Source of the DNA: Clostridiales bacterium DTU072
GTDB lineage: Bacteria > Bacillota > Clostridia > Christensenellales > DTU072
Direction: 5' to 3'
Length of the DNA: 46,007 bases
NCBI GenBank assembly: GCA_001512685.1
Contig: LFSG01000063.1
Location: 1-46,007, forward strand
Of the stretch, positions 27,321 to 39,092 are shown in pieces. A program made the translations under genes and the position numbers. Every line of letters begins with the position of its first letter. The first letter of the stretch is position 1. The notes under the pieces are model-generated. The model searched no databases and was not told the origin of the DNA. It saw only the letters and a list, made by a program, of their open reading frames with translations.

Positions 27321-29873
27321 TTATTCTTCGTCTTCGGGCAACTGCTTGGCCTGTTCTTCCTCAAGCCGCGCTTGTCTTATTTCTTCTTCGTCCACTTCCA
27401 CATTGTCGTATTCGGCTTCTTCGTCGCGGGGGGTGGCGGCTAAGGATACCACTTTGGCTGAAAGATCCAGCCTCATTATTCTTACTCCCTGAGTGGCCCT
27501 TCCTATCTTGGAAATACAGTCCGCCCTCGTTCTTATCATAATGCCGTTGTCTGTGGTTATGATTATGTCTTCGTCTTCGCCCACTAATTTCATATTTACC
27601 AATCTGCCTGTTTTTTCGGTGAAGTTGCCCGCCTTAATTCCTTTGCCTGCCCTTCCTTGCAAGCGGTATTCGTCAATGTCCGTTCTTTTGCCGTATCCGT
27701 TCTCCGTAATGGTTATCACTTCTTTTCCTTCTTTAACGATGGACATATCCACCACAAAATCATCTTCGTCCAATCTTATGCTTATTACGCCTTGCGAACC
27801 TCTTCCCGTCTTCCTTACGTCTTTTTCGTTAAATCTTATGCATTTGCCCGAAGAAGAGGCTATTATTATGTCGTCATCGCCGTAAGTCAATTCAGCTCCT
27901 ATGAGTTCGTCCCCTTCGATAAGCGAAATGGCTATTTTGCCCGTTGTCCTTACTCTTTCAAACTCCGAAAGTTCGGTCTTCTTGATCAATCCTTTGCGGG
28001 TGGCCATGGTTATAAAGCCTTCTCCGTATTCTTTTACCGAAAGAAAGGCGGTTATTTTCTCTCCTTCTTCCAGCGCCAAAACATTTACTATGGCTCTGCC
28101 CTTGGACACCTTGGCCGCTTCGGGTATCTCATAGCCTTTTTTGGTGTAAACCTTGCCTTTGTTGCTGAAAAACAGCAAGTCGTCGTGTGTGTTGCATATA
28201 AACATGGTGGCCACAAAATCTTCGTCTTTTGTTTTATGAGAATTAACGCCTTTGCCGCCTCTGCCCTGCGCGCGGTATTCCGATACCGCCGTCCTCTTTA
28301 TATAGCCTTGATAGGTCATGGATATTACCACATCTTCTTGCTCAATTAAATCGGCTATGTCGATTTCGGCCTCGTCGTAGCTGAGCTCGGACTTTCTGTC
28401 CTTGGCGTACTTTTCTTTTATGGCGGTAAGCTCTTCCTTTATGATACCTCTTACCATGCTGGGGGTGGCCAAAACTTTTTGAAGGTAATCTATTTCTTTT
28501 TCCAGCTCGTCCAGTTCGTTATTGAGCTTTTCCACTTCCATATTCGTCAAGCGCGCAAGCTTGGTCTCCAATATGGCGCCCGCTTGCTTTTCGGACAGCT
28601 CAAAAGCTTCCATTAATCGAACTTGCGCTTGGCTTCTCTCCGCCGAAGTTTTTATGATTTCTATTACTTCGTCTATGTTGGCCAAGGCAATTACCAAACC
28701 TCTTACTATGTGTTCTCTTTCTTGCGCCTTTCTTAATTGATATCTTGTTCTTCTTTCTATCACATCGATTTGATGGTCTATATAGTATTGCAGTAATTCT
28801 TTTAAGGTGCAGACTTTGGGTTTTCCGTCAACAAGCGCCAGCAAAGTTATGCCGTTGCTTATTTGCAGCGCCGTTTGCTTGAAAAGCGTGTTCAGCACCA
28901 CATTGGCGTTGGCGTCTCTTTTTAGCTCGATTACCACCCTCATGCCGAAACGGTCGCTTTCTTCTCTAATGTCGGATATTCCTTCCAGCCGCTTGTCTTT
29001 AACTTGGTCGGCGATGTTTTTTATTAAGTTGGCTTTGTTGACCTGATAAGGCAATTCCGTTACCACTATCCTTTGTTTGCCGTTGTATTCCTCTATTTCC
29101 GTCCTGGACCGAATTACCACATTTCCTCTCCCCGTCCTGTACGCCTTTCTTACGCCCCCTCGGCCAAGCACAAGCGCTCCCGTGGGATAGTCCGGAGCGG
29201 GGATATAGCTCATTAAATCGTCCACCGTCAATTCGGGATTGTCCAGCAAAGCCAGCGTGCCGTCTATCACTTCGCCCAAATTATGGGGAGGTATGTTGGT
29301 GGCCATTCCCACCGCTATGCCTTCGCTGCCGTTGACAAGCAAATTGGGGTATTTCGCGGGAAGAACCACAGGCTGCTGCAAAGTGCCGTCAAAGTTGGGA
29401 TAAAAGTCCACTGTTTCTTTTTCTATGTCTTTAAGCAGCTCGCCCGCTATTTTGGACAACCTTGCTTCGGTGTAGCGTTGGGCGGCCGCCGGATCGCCGT
29501 CTACCGATCCGAAATTGCCGTGTCCGTCAATAAGGGGCTCGTTTATGGAAAAATCCTGCGCCATTCTTACCAAGGCGTCGTATACAGCGGAATCCCCATG
29601 AGGATGATATTTGCCCAGCACTTCTCCCACTATACGCGCGCATTTTTTATACGGCTTGTCGTAAGTGTTATTGAGGTCGTGCATGGCGTACAATATTCTT
29701 CTGTGCACGGGCTTAAGTCCGTCTCGAACATCGGGAATGGCTCTGCTGACATTTACCGCCATGGCGTAGCTTATGAAAGATTTGCTCATTTCCTCTTTCA
29801 TGTTAACAGGAATGATTTTTGTCTTCTCAAGTATTTCTTTTATGTTTTTTACGTTATCTTCTTTTTTCGACAT
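27321..29873 (-). CDS. gyrA: DNA gyrase subunit A
   Basis: Breakage-reunion subunit of the A2B2 enzyme that puts negative supercoils into DNA. The protein has 850 residues. The catalytic tyrosine is Tyr134 in [10 protein letters not shown]. The quinolone-resistance region reads [12 protein letters not shown], so the positions equal to E. coli Ser83 and Asp87 are Ser95 and Asp99, the sensitive-type residues. The numbering shift reflects about 12 extra residues at the N-terminus. The C-terminal beta-pinwheel begins with a GyrA box reading QGRGGKG, a variant of QRRGGKG. The acidic tail ends QLPEDEE. It lies 10 bp after gyrB, with the site GAAGGTGAAAG before ATG. Confidence 0.98.
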   Translation of the reverse strand: MSKKEDNVKNIKEILEKTKIIPVNMKEEMSKSFISYAMAVNVSRAIPDVRDGLKPVHRRILYAMHDLNNTYDKPYKKCARIVGEVLGKYHPHGDSAVYDALVRMAQDFSINEPLIDGHGNFGSVDGDPAAAQRYTEARLSKIAGELLKDIEKETVDFYPNFDGTLQQPVVLPAKYPNLLVNGSEGIAVGMATNIPPHNLGEVIDGTLALLDNPELTVDDLMSYIPAPDYPTGALVLGRGGVRKAYRTGRGNVVIRSRTEIEEYNGKQRIVVTELPYQVNKANLIKNIADQVKDKRLEGISDIREESDRFGMRVVIELKRDANANVVLNTLFKQTALQISNGITLLALVDGKPKVCTLKELLQYYIDHQIDVIERRTRYQLRKAQEREHIVRGLVIALANIDEVIEIIKTSAERSQAQVRLMEAFELSEKQAGAILETKLARLTNMEVEKLNNELDELEKEIDYLQKVLATPSMVRGIIKEELTAIKEKYAKDRKSELSYDEAEIDIADLIEQEDVVISMTYQGYIKRTAVSEYRAQGRGGKGVNSHKTKDEDFVATMFICNTHDDLLFFSNKGKVYTKKGYEIPEAAKVSKGRAIVNVLALEEGEKITAFLSVKEYGEGFITMATRKGLIKKTELSEFERVRTTGKIAISLIEGDELIGAELTYGDDDIIIASSSGKCIRFNEKDVRKTGRGSQGVISIRLDEDDFVVDMSIVKEGKEVITITENGYGKRTDIDEYRLQGRAGKGIKAGNFTEKTGRLVNMKLVGEDEDIIITTDNGIMIRTRADCISKIGRATQGVRIMRLDLSAKVVSLAATPRDEEAEYDNVEVDEEEIRQARLEEEQAKQLPEDEE

Positions 29874-29883
29874 CTTTCACCTT

Positions 29884-31827
<1,944 letters not shown>

Positions 31828-31852
31828 CTATTATTACCCTTAAATGTTGTCC

Positions 31853-31896
31853 TATAGTATATATTATAACAAATAGTATATATTATTGTATAGTAT
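31853..31896 (-). repeat. Three ATAGTAT repeats upstream of gyrB
   Basis: A 14-bp direct repeat (31854-31867 and 31873-31886, period 19) plus a shorter third copy starting at 31890. Read on the minus strand each contains TATACTAT, so each could serve as a -10 box or form one side of a binding site. It sits 65-110 bp before gyrB. Confidence 0.55.
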
Positions 31897-31942
31897 TTAT
31901 TTTATCTTTTAATTAAAAATAAAGAAAAAATCGCGTTAAAAA

Positions 31943-31969
31943 ACAACCGTCAACGCGGTTGTCTTTTTT
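31943..31969. terminator. Bidirectional terminator behind parB
   Basis: A 7-bp stem, ACAACCG (31943-31949) with CGGTTGT (31956-31962), is followed by TTTTTTA on the minus strand, so it ends the parB transcript, and by CTTTTTTG on the plus strand. Confidence 0.75.
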
Positions 31970-31988
31970 GTTCTTTGAAAATCTTTGC

Positions 31989-32855
31989 TTATTTCAATTT
32001 TTCCATTATTTCATAAATTCTTTGAAGGTCGTCGTTTGTAAAATAATCAATGCTTATTCTGCCTTTGTTGTCGTTGCCCACAATCTTTACCCTTGTCACA
32101 AATATGCGCTTTAAGTCTTCCACAAATCTTTTCAATTCCGCGCTTATTTTGATTTTTTCTTCTTCTTTCATTTTTTTGGGAGCCTTTTCGGGATGAAAAT
32201 AATATCTTACCTTTTTTTCCAGCTCCCTTACCGATAATTGTTTTTCTATGGCTTCTTCGGCAAATTTTATTTGCTGCTCTTTGTCCGCCACGGTAATCAG
32301 CGCTTTGGCGTGTCCTGCGCTCAATTTGTTTTCCATTACCATTGTTTGCACCTTTTCGTCAAGCAATAAAAGCCTGATTGTGTTGGCTATGCTTGACCTT
32401 GCTTTCCCCAGTTTGGCGGCAAGCTCGTCCTGCGTTAAATCGTATTTTTCCATTAATTCCTTCATTGCCCGCGCGGCTTCGATGGCGTTCAAATCCTCTC
32501 TTTGAAGGTTTTCTATCAGGCTAATTTCTCCCGATTTTTGGTCGTTGATATTTTTTACAAGAGCGGGCACGCTGCTTAGCCCCGCCTTTATGGCCGCCCT
32601 GTACCGCCTTTCTCCCGCCACTATTATGTATTCTTCTCCCTCTCTTTTAAGTATTAAAGGCTGCAATATGCCGTATTCTTTAATTGAGGCGGCAAGCTCG
32701 TTAATGGTTTCTTCATCAAAGCTTTTTCTCGGTTGGTCGGGGTTTTGCTTGATTTTGTTTATATCGATATTCAAAACGGCTCCGTCCGAATCTAACCTTT
32801 GATCTTCCACATTTTCCAGCAGTCTGATTATGCCCTTCCCTAATTTTTTTGCCAT
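31989..32855 (-). CDS. parB: Chromosome-partitioning protein ParB (Spo0J-like)
   Basis: CTP-dependent DNA clamp that loads at parS sites and recruits SMC condensin. The protein has 288 residues. The N-terminal CTPase region has NPDQPRKSFDEE and the GERRYRAA motif; ENLQREDLNAIEAA follows; the central helix-turn-helix includes TQDELAAKLGKARSSIANTIRLL; the C-terminal part dimerises. I chose ATG 32855 since GGAGGTATTT lies immediately upstream; a start 12 bp earlier would swallow that site. There is no ParA/Soj gene beside it. Its target is probably the parS pair at 39.9-40.1 kb. It could also be called Noc, but with a single copy in the usual rsmG-linked place and canonical parS sites nearby, ParB is more likely. 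Confidence 0.94.
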   Translation of the reverse strand: MAKKLGKGIIRLLENVEDQRLDSDGAVLNIDINKIKQNPDQPRKSFDEETINELAASIKEYGILQPLILKREGEEYIIVAGERRYRAAIKAGLSSVPALVKNINDQKSGEISLIENLQREDLNAIEAARAMKELMEKYDLTQDELAAKLGKARSSIANTIRLLLLDEKVQTMVMENKLSAGHAKALITVADKEQQIKFAEEAIEKQLSVRELEKKVRYYFHPEKAPKKMKEEEKIKISAELKRFVEDLKRIFVTRVKIVGNDNKGRISIDYFTNDDLQRIYEIMEKLK

Positions 32856-32876
32856 AAATACCTCCATGTCCCATAT

Positions 32877-33581
32877 TTATAACGGTTTTTTTCTTGGTTT
32901 GTTACCGCTTCGCGGATAAATTTCGGGAGTAAAGCCCATTTTCTCTATTATAACAAGATATCTTGCTTTCAAGCCATCTATTTTATATTCTTTTACTTCG
33001 CTTATTTGACATTTTAATTCTTTCAGCGCGTTTTTGGCGTTTTCTATCTCTTCTCCCGCCTTTTCGCCTTTATACGCTATCAATTTCCCGCCCGTCTTTA
33101 ACAAAGGCGCGGAATATTCGATTAATGTATTCAGCTCCGCCACCGCTCTTGCCAAAACCACATCATGCTTTGCCCTATATTCCTCTTGGCGTCCGGCCTC
33201 TTCAATTCTGATGTGTGTAGCTTCTATATTTTCCAAATTAAGTTGGTTGATTGCGATATTCAAAAAATTTATTCTTTTTCTCAGCGCGTCCAAAAGTAAA
33301 AACCGCTTTTGGGGATACATTATTTTAAGCGGTATGGAGGGAAAACCCGCCCCGCTTCCGATATCAACGATTTTTTGGCTTTTTTCAATATGGCTTGCGG
33401 CTTGCAGGCTGTCAATAAAGTGTTTGTTTATTATCTCTTCGTCTTCGGTTATGGCGGTAAGATTGAGGTTTTTATTGTGTTCCGCAAGCAATAGAGCAAA
33501 CTCTTGGAGCTTGCTTAATTGCTCGTCGCTTAAATTAAAACCTGCTTGCAGCAGTTTTTCCGTCAAATAGTCTTTTTTCAT
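32877..33581 (-). CDS. rsmG: 16S rRNA (guanine527-N7)-methyltransferase RsmG
   Basis: Adds a methyl group to N7 of G527 in 16S rRNA; loss gives low-level streptomycin resistance in several species. The protein has 234 residues. The SAM-binding loop IVDIGSGAGFPSIPLKI is at about 71-87, and the GidB start NLTAITEDEEIINKHFIDSL is typical. Its ATG overlaps the mnmG stop (ATGA, 4 bp). The C-terminal tail is basic (PRSGNKPRKKPL). Gene order mnmG-rsmG-parB is the standard Firmicutes origin-side arrangement. Confidence 0.97.
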   Translation of the reverse strand: MKKDYLTEKLLQAGFNLSDEQLSKLQEFALLLAEHNKNLNLTAITEDEEIINKHFIDSLQAASHIEKSQKIVDIGSGAGFPSIPLKIMYPQKRFLLLDALRKRINFLNIAINQLNLENIEATHIRIEEAGRQEEYRAKHDVVLARAVAELNTLIEYSAPLLKTGGKLIAYKGEKAGEEIENAKNALKELKCQISEVKEYKIDGLKARYLVIIEKMGFTPEIYPRSGNKPRKKPL

Positions 33582-35449
33582 TTTTTCTTATCGCAATTTT
33601 TTGTAAGCCAAATCATTAAAACCACTATGTCCGCGGGATTGACTCCGCTTATCCTTGCCGCCTGAGCCAGCGTCAGCGGCTTAATCTTGTCCAGCTTTTG
33701 CGCCGCTTCCTTCCGTAAGCCTTTAATCGATAAAAAATCGGTATCTTCCGGAATTTTGCGCTCTTCCATTTTTTTCATTTCTTTTATGGAGTGTTCTTGC
33801 TTTTTCAAATACCCTTCGTATTTTATGTCAGTTTCCACAATCTTTAATAAATTCCTGTCAAATTTGGCAAATTCCCCGTCAATTTTTATCAAATCTTCGC
33901 TGTTTATCTTATTCCTTTTTAAGATATCTTTTCCTTTAATGCCGCCTTTGGGAACCACTTCGCCTTTTTCCTTGAATACCTCTTCCACGCTTTTTGGGGA
34001 GTAGCCTTTGTCCAGCATTTGCCGTATTTGCTCCAAAGCGTTTTTCTTTTCTAAAAACCTTTGATATCTCTGGTCGTCAATCATTCCCAGTTGTCTGCCC
34101 TTTTCGGTTAACCTAAGGTCCGCGTTGTCTTGTCTTAAATAAAGGCGGTATTCCGCTCTTGAGGTCATCATTCTATAAGGCTCGCTTGTTCCTTTGGTTA
34201 CCAAGTCGTCAATGAGCACTCCGATATAGGCTTGGTCTCTGCGCAAAATAAAAGGCTCTTTCCCTTCAATAAACAAGGCGGCGTTAATGCCCGCCATAAG
34301 TCCTTGCGCCGCCGCTTCCTCATAGCCGCTTGTGCCGTTTATTTGCCCCGCGCTGAACAGCCCTTCCCATCCTTTTATGGCCATAGTGGGCAATAGGCAC
34401 TGCGAGTCCAAGCAATCGTATTCAATGGCGTAGCCGTATCTCATTATATGGGCCTTTTCCAACCCTTTTATGGTATGAAGCATTTTTTCCTGAACATCAA
34501 AAGGCATGGATGACGACAAGCCTTGCACATAAAGCTCGTCCGTATCGGCGCCTTCGGGTTCGACAAATATCTGATGCCTTTCTTTGTCCGCGAATTTAAC
34601 TACTTTATCTTCAATGGACGGGCAATACCTCGGCCCCAAACCTTCTATGCTTCCGTTATATAGCGGCGCTCTGTGCAAATTTTCCAAAATTATCTTATGC
34701 GTTTGGGGATTGGTATAAGTAAGATAGCATTTATGCGAATTTTGCACTTCAAAATCGCTTGTTTCGGAAAACTTGGGCAAGCCTTCCTCGCCTTCCTGTA
34801 TCTCCATTTTTGAAAAATCTACCGTGCGGGCAAGCACCCTCGGCGGCGTGCCCGTTTTGAATCTTCTCAAAGGCAAACCTAATTTTTTCAAACTGTCGGT
34901 CAAGCGTTCGCTTCTCAAAAAGCCCGACGGACCGCTGTTTTGGGAATATTCTCCTATTATTATGCGCGAATTGAGAAAAACGCCAGTGGCGATAATCACC
35001 GCCTTTGCCAAAAATTTTTGGCCCAGCATTGTGTTTATGCCCATTACTTGTTTGTTTTCATTTGTTAAAATTTCCGCCGCTTCGCTTTCAAGCAAGTCTA
35101 TGTTGGGCTCTTTTTCAATGCTGCTTTTCATAAGCATGTGGTATTTGTTTTTGTCAACCTGCGCCCTTAAGCTGTGTACGGCCGGCCCGTTGGCTCTGTT
35201 CAGCATTCTTACCTGAATGGTGGCTTGGTCGGCTATTTTGCCCATAATCCCGCCCAAAGCGTCAATTTCTTTAACAAGATTGCCCTTGGCCGTTCCTCCT
35301 ATGTTGGGATTGCATGCCATAAAGCCAATGGAATTAAGACATAAAGTAACCAACAACACTTTATGTCCTTTTTTGGCGCCCGCAAAAGCCGCCTCTATGC
35401 CGGCATGGCCGGCTCCTATAACTATGATATCGTAATTTTGGGCTGACAT
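33578..35449 (-). CDS. mnmG: tRNA uridine-34 5-carboxymethylaminomethyl synthesis protein MnmG
   Basis: FAD-dependent partner of MnmE in modifying the wobble uridine of several tRNAs. The protein has 623 residues. The dinucleotide-binding motif GAGHAG is at 12-17. Family stretches NPNIGGTAKGNLVKEIDALGG, ATGVFLNSRI, and TSGYEEAAAQGLMAGINAA are present; the C-terminal helical domain binds MnmE. I chose the ATG at 35447-35449, 2 bp after the dtd stop; a TTG two codons upstream overlaps that stop. Neither has a strong ribosome site, so translation is probably coupled. It forms a run of tightly packed genes with mnmE, dtd, rsmG and parB. Confidence 0.97.
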   Translation of the reverse strand: MSAQNYDIIVIGAGHAGIEAAFAGAKKGHKVLLVTLCLNSIGFMACNPNIGGTAKGNLVKEIDALGGIMGKIADQATIQVRMLNRANGPAVHSLRAQVDKNKYHMLMKSSIEKEPNIDLLESEAAEILTNENKQVMGINTMLGQKFLAKAVIIATGVFLNSRIIIGEYSQNSGPSGFLRSERLTDSLKKLGLPLRRFKTGTPPRVLARTVDFSKMEIQEGEEGLPKFSETSDFEVQNSHKCYLTYTNPQTHKIILENLHRAPLYNGSIEGLGPRYCPSIEDKVVKFADKERHQIFVEPEGADTDELYVQGLSSSMPFDVQEKMLHTIKGLEKAHIMRYGYAIEYDCLDSQCLLPTMAIKGWEGLFSAGQINGTSGYEEAAAQGLMAGINAALFIEGKEPFILRRDQAYIGVLIDDLVTKGTSEPYRMMTSRAEYRLYLRQDNADLRLTEKGRQLGMIDDQRYQRFLEKKNALEQIRQMLDKGYSPKSVEEVFKEKGEVVPKGGIKGKDILKRNKINSEDLIKIDGEFAKFDRNLLKIVETDIKYEGYLKKQEHSIKEMKKMEERKIPEDTDFLSIKGLRKEAAQKLDKIKPLTLAQAARISGVNPADIVVLMIWLTKNCDKKK

Positions 35450-35451
35450 TT

Positions 35452-35886
35452 TCAATTATCCAATATTACCGTGGAAGGTCCGTCCGCTATTATCTGCAGC
35501 TCCATGTCTCCCCCGAATTCGCCTGTTTTCGTAGGAATGATGCCGCTCATTTCCTTTACAAAAATTTCATATAGCGGCAAAGAGATTTCTTTGGGGGCGG
35601 CGTGAGAAAAATCCGGCCTGTTCCCGTGCAGGCAATTTCCGTATAAAGTGAAATTCGACACAATCAAAGCCTCTCCCTTTTCGTCTATTACCGAACGGTT
35701 TAATTTGTCGTTTTCGTCGCGGAATATCCTCAATCGACTTATTCTGCCCGCTGCCCATTTTACTTTTTGCTCGGTGTCCTGGGCGTTGAAAGCGCACAGC
35801 ACCAAAATCCCTCTGCCTATTTCCGCCGTGTATTTGCCTATTACCTCTACCCGCGCTTTTCTTACCCTTTGTACTATCGCTCTCAT
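35452..35886 (-). CDS. dtd: D-aminoacyl-tRNA deacylase
   Basis: Removes D-amino acids (and glycine) wrongly attached to tRNA. The protein has 144 residues and begins with the standard MRAIVQRVRKARV. The two signature motifs are altered: SQFTL reads SNFTL, and NxGPVT reads ADGPST, keeping the Gly-Pro pair that selects against L-substrates. The RPDFSHAAP segment is conserved. It is placed between mnmE (2-bp gap) and mnmG (2-bp gap), whereas dtd usually sits behind relA. The start ATG 35886 was chosen over an in-frame TTG 18 bp upstream that lies inside mnmE. The weak GTGGGAAAATAGCA region before it suggests coupling. Confidence 0.92.
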   Translation of the reverse strand: MRAIVQRVRKARVEVIGKYTAEIGRGILVLCAFNAQDTEQKVKWAAGRISRLRIFRDENDKLNRSVIDEKGEALIVSNFTLYGNCLHGNRPDFSHAAPKEISLPLYEIFVKEMSGIIPTKTGEFGGDMELQIIADGPSTVILDN

Positions 35887-35888
35887 TG

Positions 35889-37217
35889 CTATTTTCCCAC
35901 GCAAAAAGTGGAAAAAACCTCCTCTATTATGCTTTCGCTTATATCGTCTCCTGTAATTTTTGCCAATTCGTTATAGCCTTCCCTTATGTCTATTAAACTG
36001 CATTCGGGAGGAACGTTGCCAAAATCCGTCAAAGCTTTTTCTATATGCTCCTTTGCCGCTCTTAACGCCGCTATATGCCTTTCTCTGGTGATTACGGCGC
36101 TGTTGTAAATTTCTTCTTTTCCCGCCATTTTAAGCAATTCCTTTTTTACTTCCTCTATTTCTCTGGGCGGATTGGCTTTTATTTCAATGGCCTTTTTCCT
36201 CGGATATTTGGCTATGTCTTTTTTGTTTGCCACCCTTAACACCTTTTTGCCTTCCAGCATGCTTTCTATCTTTTCTTCTTCCGAGGCGCAAGGTTTGGAT
36301 AAATCCATGACAAATATTACTATGTCGGCGGCTTTTATGGCTTCGTGCGATTTTTCTATGCCTATGTTTTCTATAACATTGTCGCTTTTGCGTATGCCAG
36401 CTGTGTCCAATATGTTAAATTTTATGCCGTCTATTTCAATTTGCTCTTTGATAACATCCCTTGTGGTGCCCTCGTATTCCGTTACAATGGCCCTGTCCGC
36501 CATAATAAGGCCGTTTAATAACGACGATTTGCCTACATTAGGCAATCCCGCTATGGCCACGTTAACGCCTTCGCTTATTGTTTTGGTCAGCTTTGCTCCC
36601 TGCAGCAGCTTGTCAATTGATTCTATTACCTCCTCAAGCGTTTCTCTATATGGATAATCGGGTTCGTCCTCCGTCTCTTCGGGATAATCCAGCCTTACTT
36701 CCAGTCCCGCTATCGCTTTTATGAGCTTGTCCTGCATTTGGTAAATACCCTTGGATATTTCTCCCGACAACTGCTTAAAGCTTTGCATTATTTCGCTTTC
36801 GGACTGCGCGTTGATTATATCCATAATGCCTTCGGCTTGCGCAAGATTAATTTTGCCGTTCAAAAAAGCTCTTTTTGTGAATTCTCCCGCTTCCGCCGGT
36901 CTTGCTCCTTTTTCTACGCACAGCCTTAATACGGCGTTTGCCACCCCTTGCCCGCCATGACAATGAAACTCTACCACATCTTCTCCCGTATATGATCTCG
37001 GCTGCTTAAAATATACGCATAATGCTTGTTCGGTAAAGTTTTCGCCTTTAATATACCCCAAATACATCATATTCGGGACCATTTCTTTGTTTTTGATTGA
37101 TTTGCTTGAAAATATGCCGTCCGCAATCTCTTTGGCGGTATTGCCTGACAGCCGCACTATATTTACGCCCGCCTTGCTTGCCGTAGAGGTTGCCACCGCG
37201 ACTATTGTGTCTTTCAT
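35889..37217 (-). CDS. mnmE: tRNA modification GTPase MnmE
   Basis: GTPase that works with MnmG on the wobble uridine of tRNA. The protein has 442 residues. The N-terminal formyl-tetrahydrofolate-binding domain includes the GEDVVEFHCHGG and GEFTKRAFLNGKINLAQAE stretches. The G domain has GLPNVGKSS (about 222-230), DTAG and NKKD. The C-terminus ends with the essential Cys motif FCVGK. ATG follows directly on the jag stop, with no gap. It belongs to the rpmH-to-parB gene string. Confidence 0.97.
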   Translation of the reverse strand: MKDTIVAVATSTASKAGVNIVRLSGNTAKEIADGIFSSKSIKNKEMVPNMMYLGYIKGENFTEQALCVYFKQPRSYTGEDVVEFHCHGGQGVANAVLRLCVEKGARPAEAGEFTKRAFLNGKINLAQAEGIMDIINAQSESEIMQSFKQLSGEISKGIYQMQDKLIKAIAGLEVRLDYPEETEDEPDYPYRETLEEVIESIDKLLQGAKLTKTISEGVNVAIAGLPNVGKSSLLNGLIMADRAIVTEYEGTTRDVIKEQIEIDGIKFNILDTAGIRKSDNVIENIGIEKSHEAIKAADIVIFVMDLSKPCASEEEKIESMLEGKKVLRVANKKDIAKYPRKKAIEIKANPPREIEEVKKELLKMAGKEEIYNSAVITRERHIAALRAAKEHIEKALTDFGNVPPECSLIDIREGYNELAKITGDDISESIIEEVFSTFCVGK

Positions 37218-37955
37218 TTAGAATCTGCTCTTTTTATACCCGAAGCTTTTCTTTATTTTTGGTCCGTTTTTCTTAAAATCCGTGATGCCGTATTCAATTT
37301 CTCTTTCTTCTTTATTAAGCGGCATTATTATCACATGCCTTTCCCTGCCTTCTCCTTCCGAACGGGTGCTTGCCATTTTGCTTCCCTGCAGCGCCGAATG
37401 GATTATCCTTCTTTCAAAAGCCGTCATAGGCTCCAATTCTATCTCTTCTCCCGAGTTGGCGGCTTTTTGCGCCAGTCTTTTGGCCAAATTGGTAAGCGTC
37501 TGTTCCCGTTTGCGGCGATAAAAATCAGCGTCCACTATTACCCTTTCGTAATTCTTTTCTTTTTTGTTGACGACATTGGCTACCAAATGCTGTAAAGCGT
37601 CCAGCGTTTCTCCCCGATAGCCTATTATTCTGCGGGCGTCGTCGCCTTTTATATAGAAATTCAGTTGATTGTCTTTTATTTTTTGCTCAACCTTGCAATT
37701 TATTTTCATCAGCCGCAAAACATCTTCTATATATTTTTTGCCCGCGCTGTTTGTGTCTTTTTCCTTTTCTTGCTCGTTTTCTTTTTCTTGGCTTTCTTCT
37801 TTTCTTTTTATGACCACTACCGCCTTCTTAAAAAATCCCCCTTTGGACAAAACTTCTATTTCGGCGTCTTCTTCATTCAAATTCATTTCTTTTAATCCGT
37901 TTTCTATAGCCTCTTCCACGCTGGCGGCTTTATACTCCTTTCTTTCTGTTTCCAT
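37218..37955 (-). CDS. jag: RNA-binding protein Jag (KhpB/EloR-like)
   Basis: Cytoplasmic RNA-binding protein linked to cell-wall elongation control in Gram-positive bacteria. The protein has 245 residues. The Jag-N domain is at 1-50 (EYKAASVEEAIENGLKEM), a charged Glu/Lys linker at about 50-75, a KH domain with GYRGETLDALQHLVANVV, and an R3H domain with RRIIHSALQG and TRSEGEGRERHVIIMP. The C-terminal tail is basic. It has AAGGAGAAAAA before ATG and lies 9 bp from yidC, the usual pairing with the insertase gene. Confidence 0.95.
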   Translation of the reverse strand: METERKEYKAASVEEAIENGLKEMNLNEEDAEIEVLSKGGFFKKAVVVIKRKEESQEKENEQEKEKDTNSAGKKYIEDVLRLMKINCKVEQKIKDNQLNFYIKGDDARRIIGYRGETLDALQHLVANVVNKKEKNYERVIVDADFYRRKREQTLTNLAKRLAQKAANSGEEIELEPMTAFERRIIHSALQGSKMASTRSEGEGRERHVIIMPLNKEEREIEYGITDFKKNGPKIKKSFGYKKSRF

Positions 37956-37964
37956 TTTTTCTCC

Positions 37965-39092
37965 TTATTTCTTAAATGTGGTGGACATTATATAATCTCT
38001 TTCTTTCTCGTCTTTCTTTTTTGCCATAATATTATATATTAAATTGAAAATCGTGGTTATTAAAGAATTCATAAACATATACAAAGCAAAGGCCGTAGAA
38101 TACAAAAAGGTAAATATGGCCATCATTATCGGCATCATATATCCCATCATTCTTGCCTGCGCTTGTTGAGCCTTTATTTGTTCCTCCGTCTGTCCCGCCA
38201 TTTGAGGCTGTTCCGGCGGCTTGTTCAGCTTCACACCTATCAAATTAAGCAAAAACGCCAACGCCGGCAAAATTAAATATCCGTTCCAATTTCGTTTTCC
38301 TTTTTCGGTGATATTGTATTTTTTAATTAACGGCTTCATCACCTTGTTGTATTCGTTGGCGTCAACGCCCGTTATGCCAAATTTTCCTATGCCAGCGCCG
38401 CTGAACACCTCGGCGGTGGGAATGGGGTTTGCCCATGTGTCGGGCATAAAAATATTTTTTGTAAGCAAAAACCTTTCGGGTTTATACGCTTCAACCACGG
38501 CTTTTTCCGAAGCTTCCTCTTGCTCTTTCTTAAGCTGCGCTTCCGTAAAATCGCCTATGGGAACAAGTTTGGTTTCTCCGTCTACTTTTCGGTATTCGGC
38601 TTTTCCTTGCTCAATAAATTCTTGATTTTTTTCTTGAAAGGCTTTTTGGTATACGCCGCTTAAATCTTCAAAAGTTTTGGCGTTGTGATAACGCACGGCG
38701 CTGTTAAAGCCCGAAAAAACCACTATGAAAATAACAAGCGTTATTATCATGGGCAAACAGCTTGCAAACGCGCTGTATTTATGTTTTTTGTACAGCTCCC
38801 TTTGCTTTTGCATCAGCAATTCCCTGTTGTTTGCGTACTGCTTGTTTATTTTGTCTAATTGAGGCTTCATAGCCTCCATTTTTTTGGCGTTTACTCTGGT
38901 TATCTTTTTTTGCCATAAATCAAACGGCAAAGTCAAAACCTTCAAGAACAAAGTAAACAAAATTACCGTTATGCTGAAAGCTCCGAAATATACTGTGGTT
39001 TGACTCCAGCCGCTTACCCATTTATACAATATGTTGTATATCAGTTTTCCTATTAAATTTAATTCGGTTGCCATAAGACCTACAAAGTCCAT
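37965..39092 (-). CDS. yidC: Membrane protein insertase YidC/OxaA
   Basis: Inserts and folds membrane proteins, alone or with SecYEG. The protein has 375 residues. The core has a hydrophobic segment at about 36-56, the cytoplasmic helical hairpin 60-105 ([17 protein letters not shown]), segments near 110-130 and 270-290, and a final pair around 316-357. Two features differ from the Bacillus SpoIIIJ type: there is no lipoprotein signal peptide with a lipobox Cys, and a hydrophilic stretch of about 135 residues (133-268) sits in the outer loop between core segments two and three, where a short loop is usual. Overlaps yidD by 13 bp. Ribosome site AAAAGGAAGTGCAAA. Confidence 0.95.
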   Translation of the reverse strand: MDFVGLMATELNLIGKLIYNILYKWVSGWSQTTVYFGAFSITVILFTLFLKVLTLPFDLWQKKITRVNAKKMEAMKPQLDKINKQYANNRELLMQKQRELYKKHKYSAFASCLPMIITLVIFIVVFSGFNSAVRYHNAKTFEDLSGVYQKAFQEKNQEFIEQGKAEYRKVDGETKLVPIGDFTEAQLKKEQEEASEKAVVEAYKPERFLLTKNIFMPDTWANPIPTAEVFSGAGIGKFGITGVDANEYNKVMKPLIKKYNITEKGKRNWNGYLILPALAFLLNLIGVKLNKPPEQPQMAGQTEEQIKAQQAQARMMGYMMPIMMAIFTFLYSTAFALYMFMNSLITTIFNLIYNIMAKKKDEKERDYIMSTTFKK

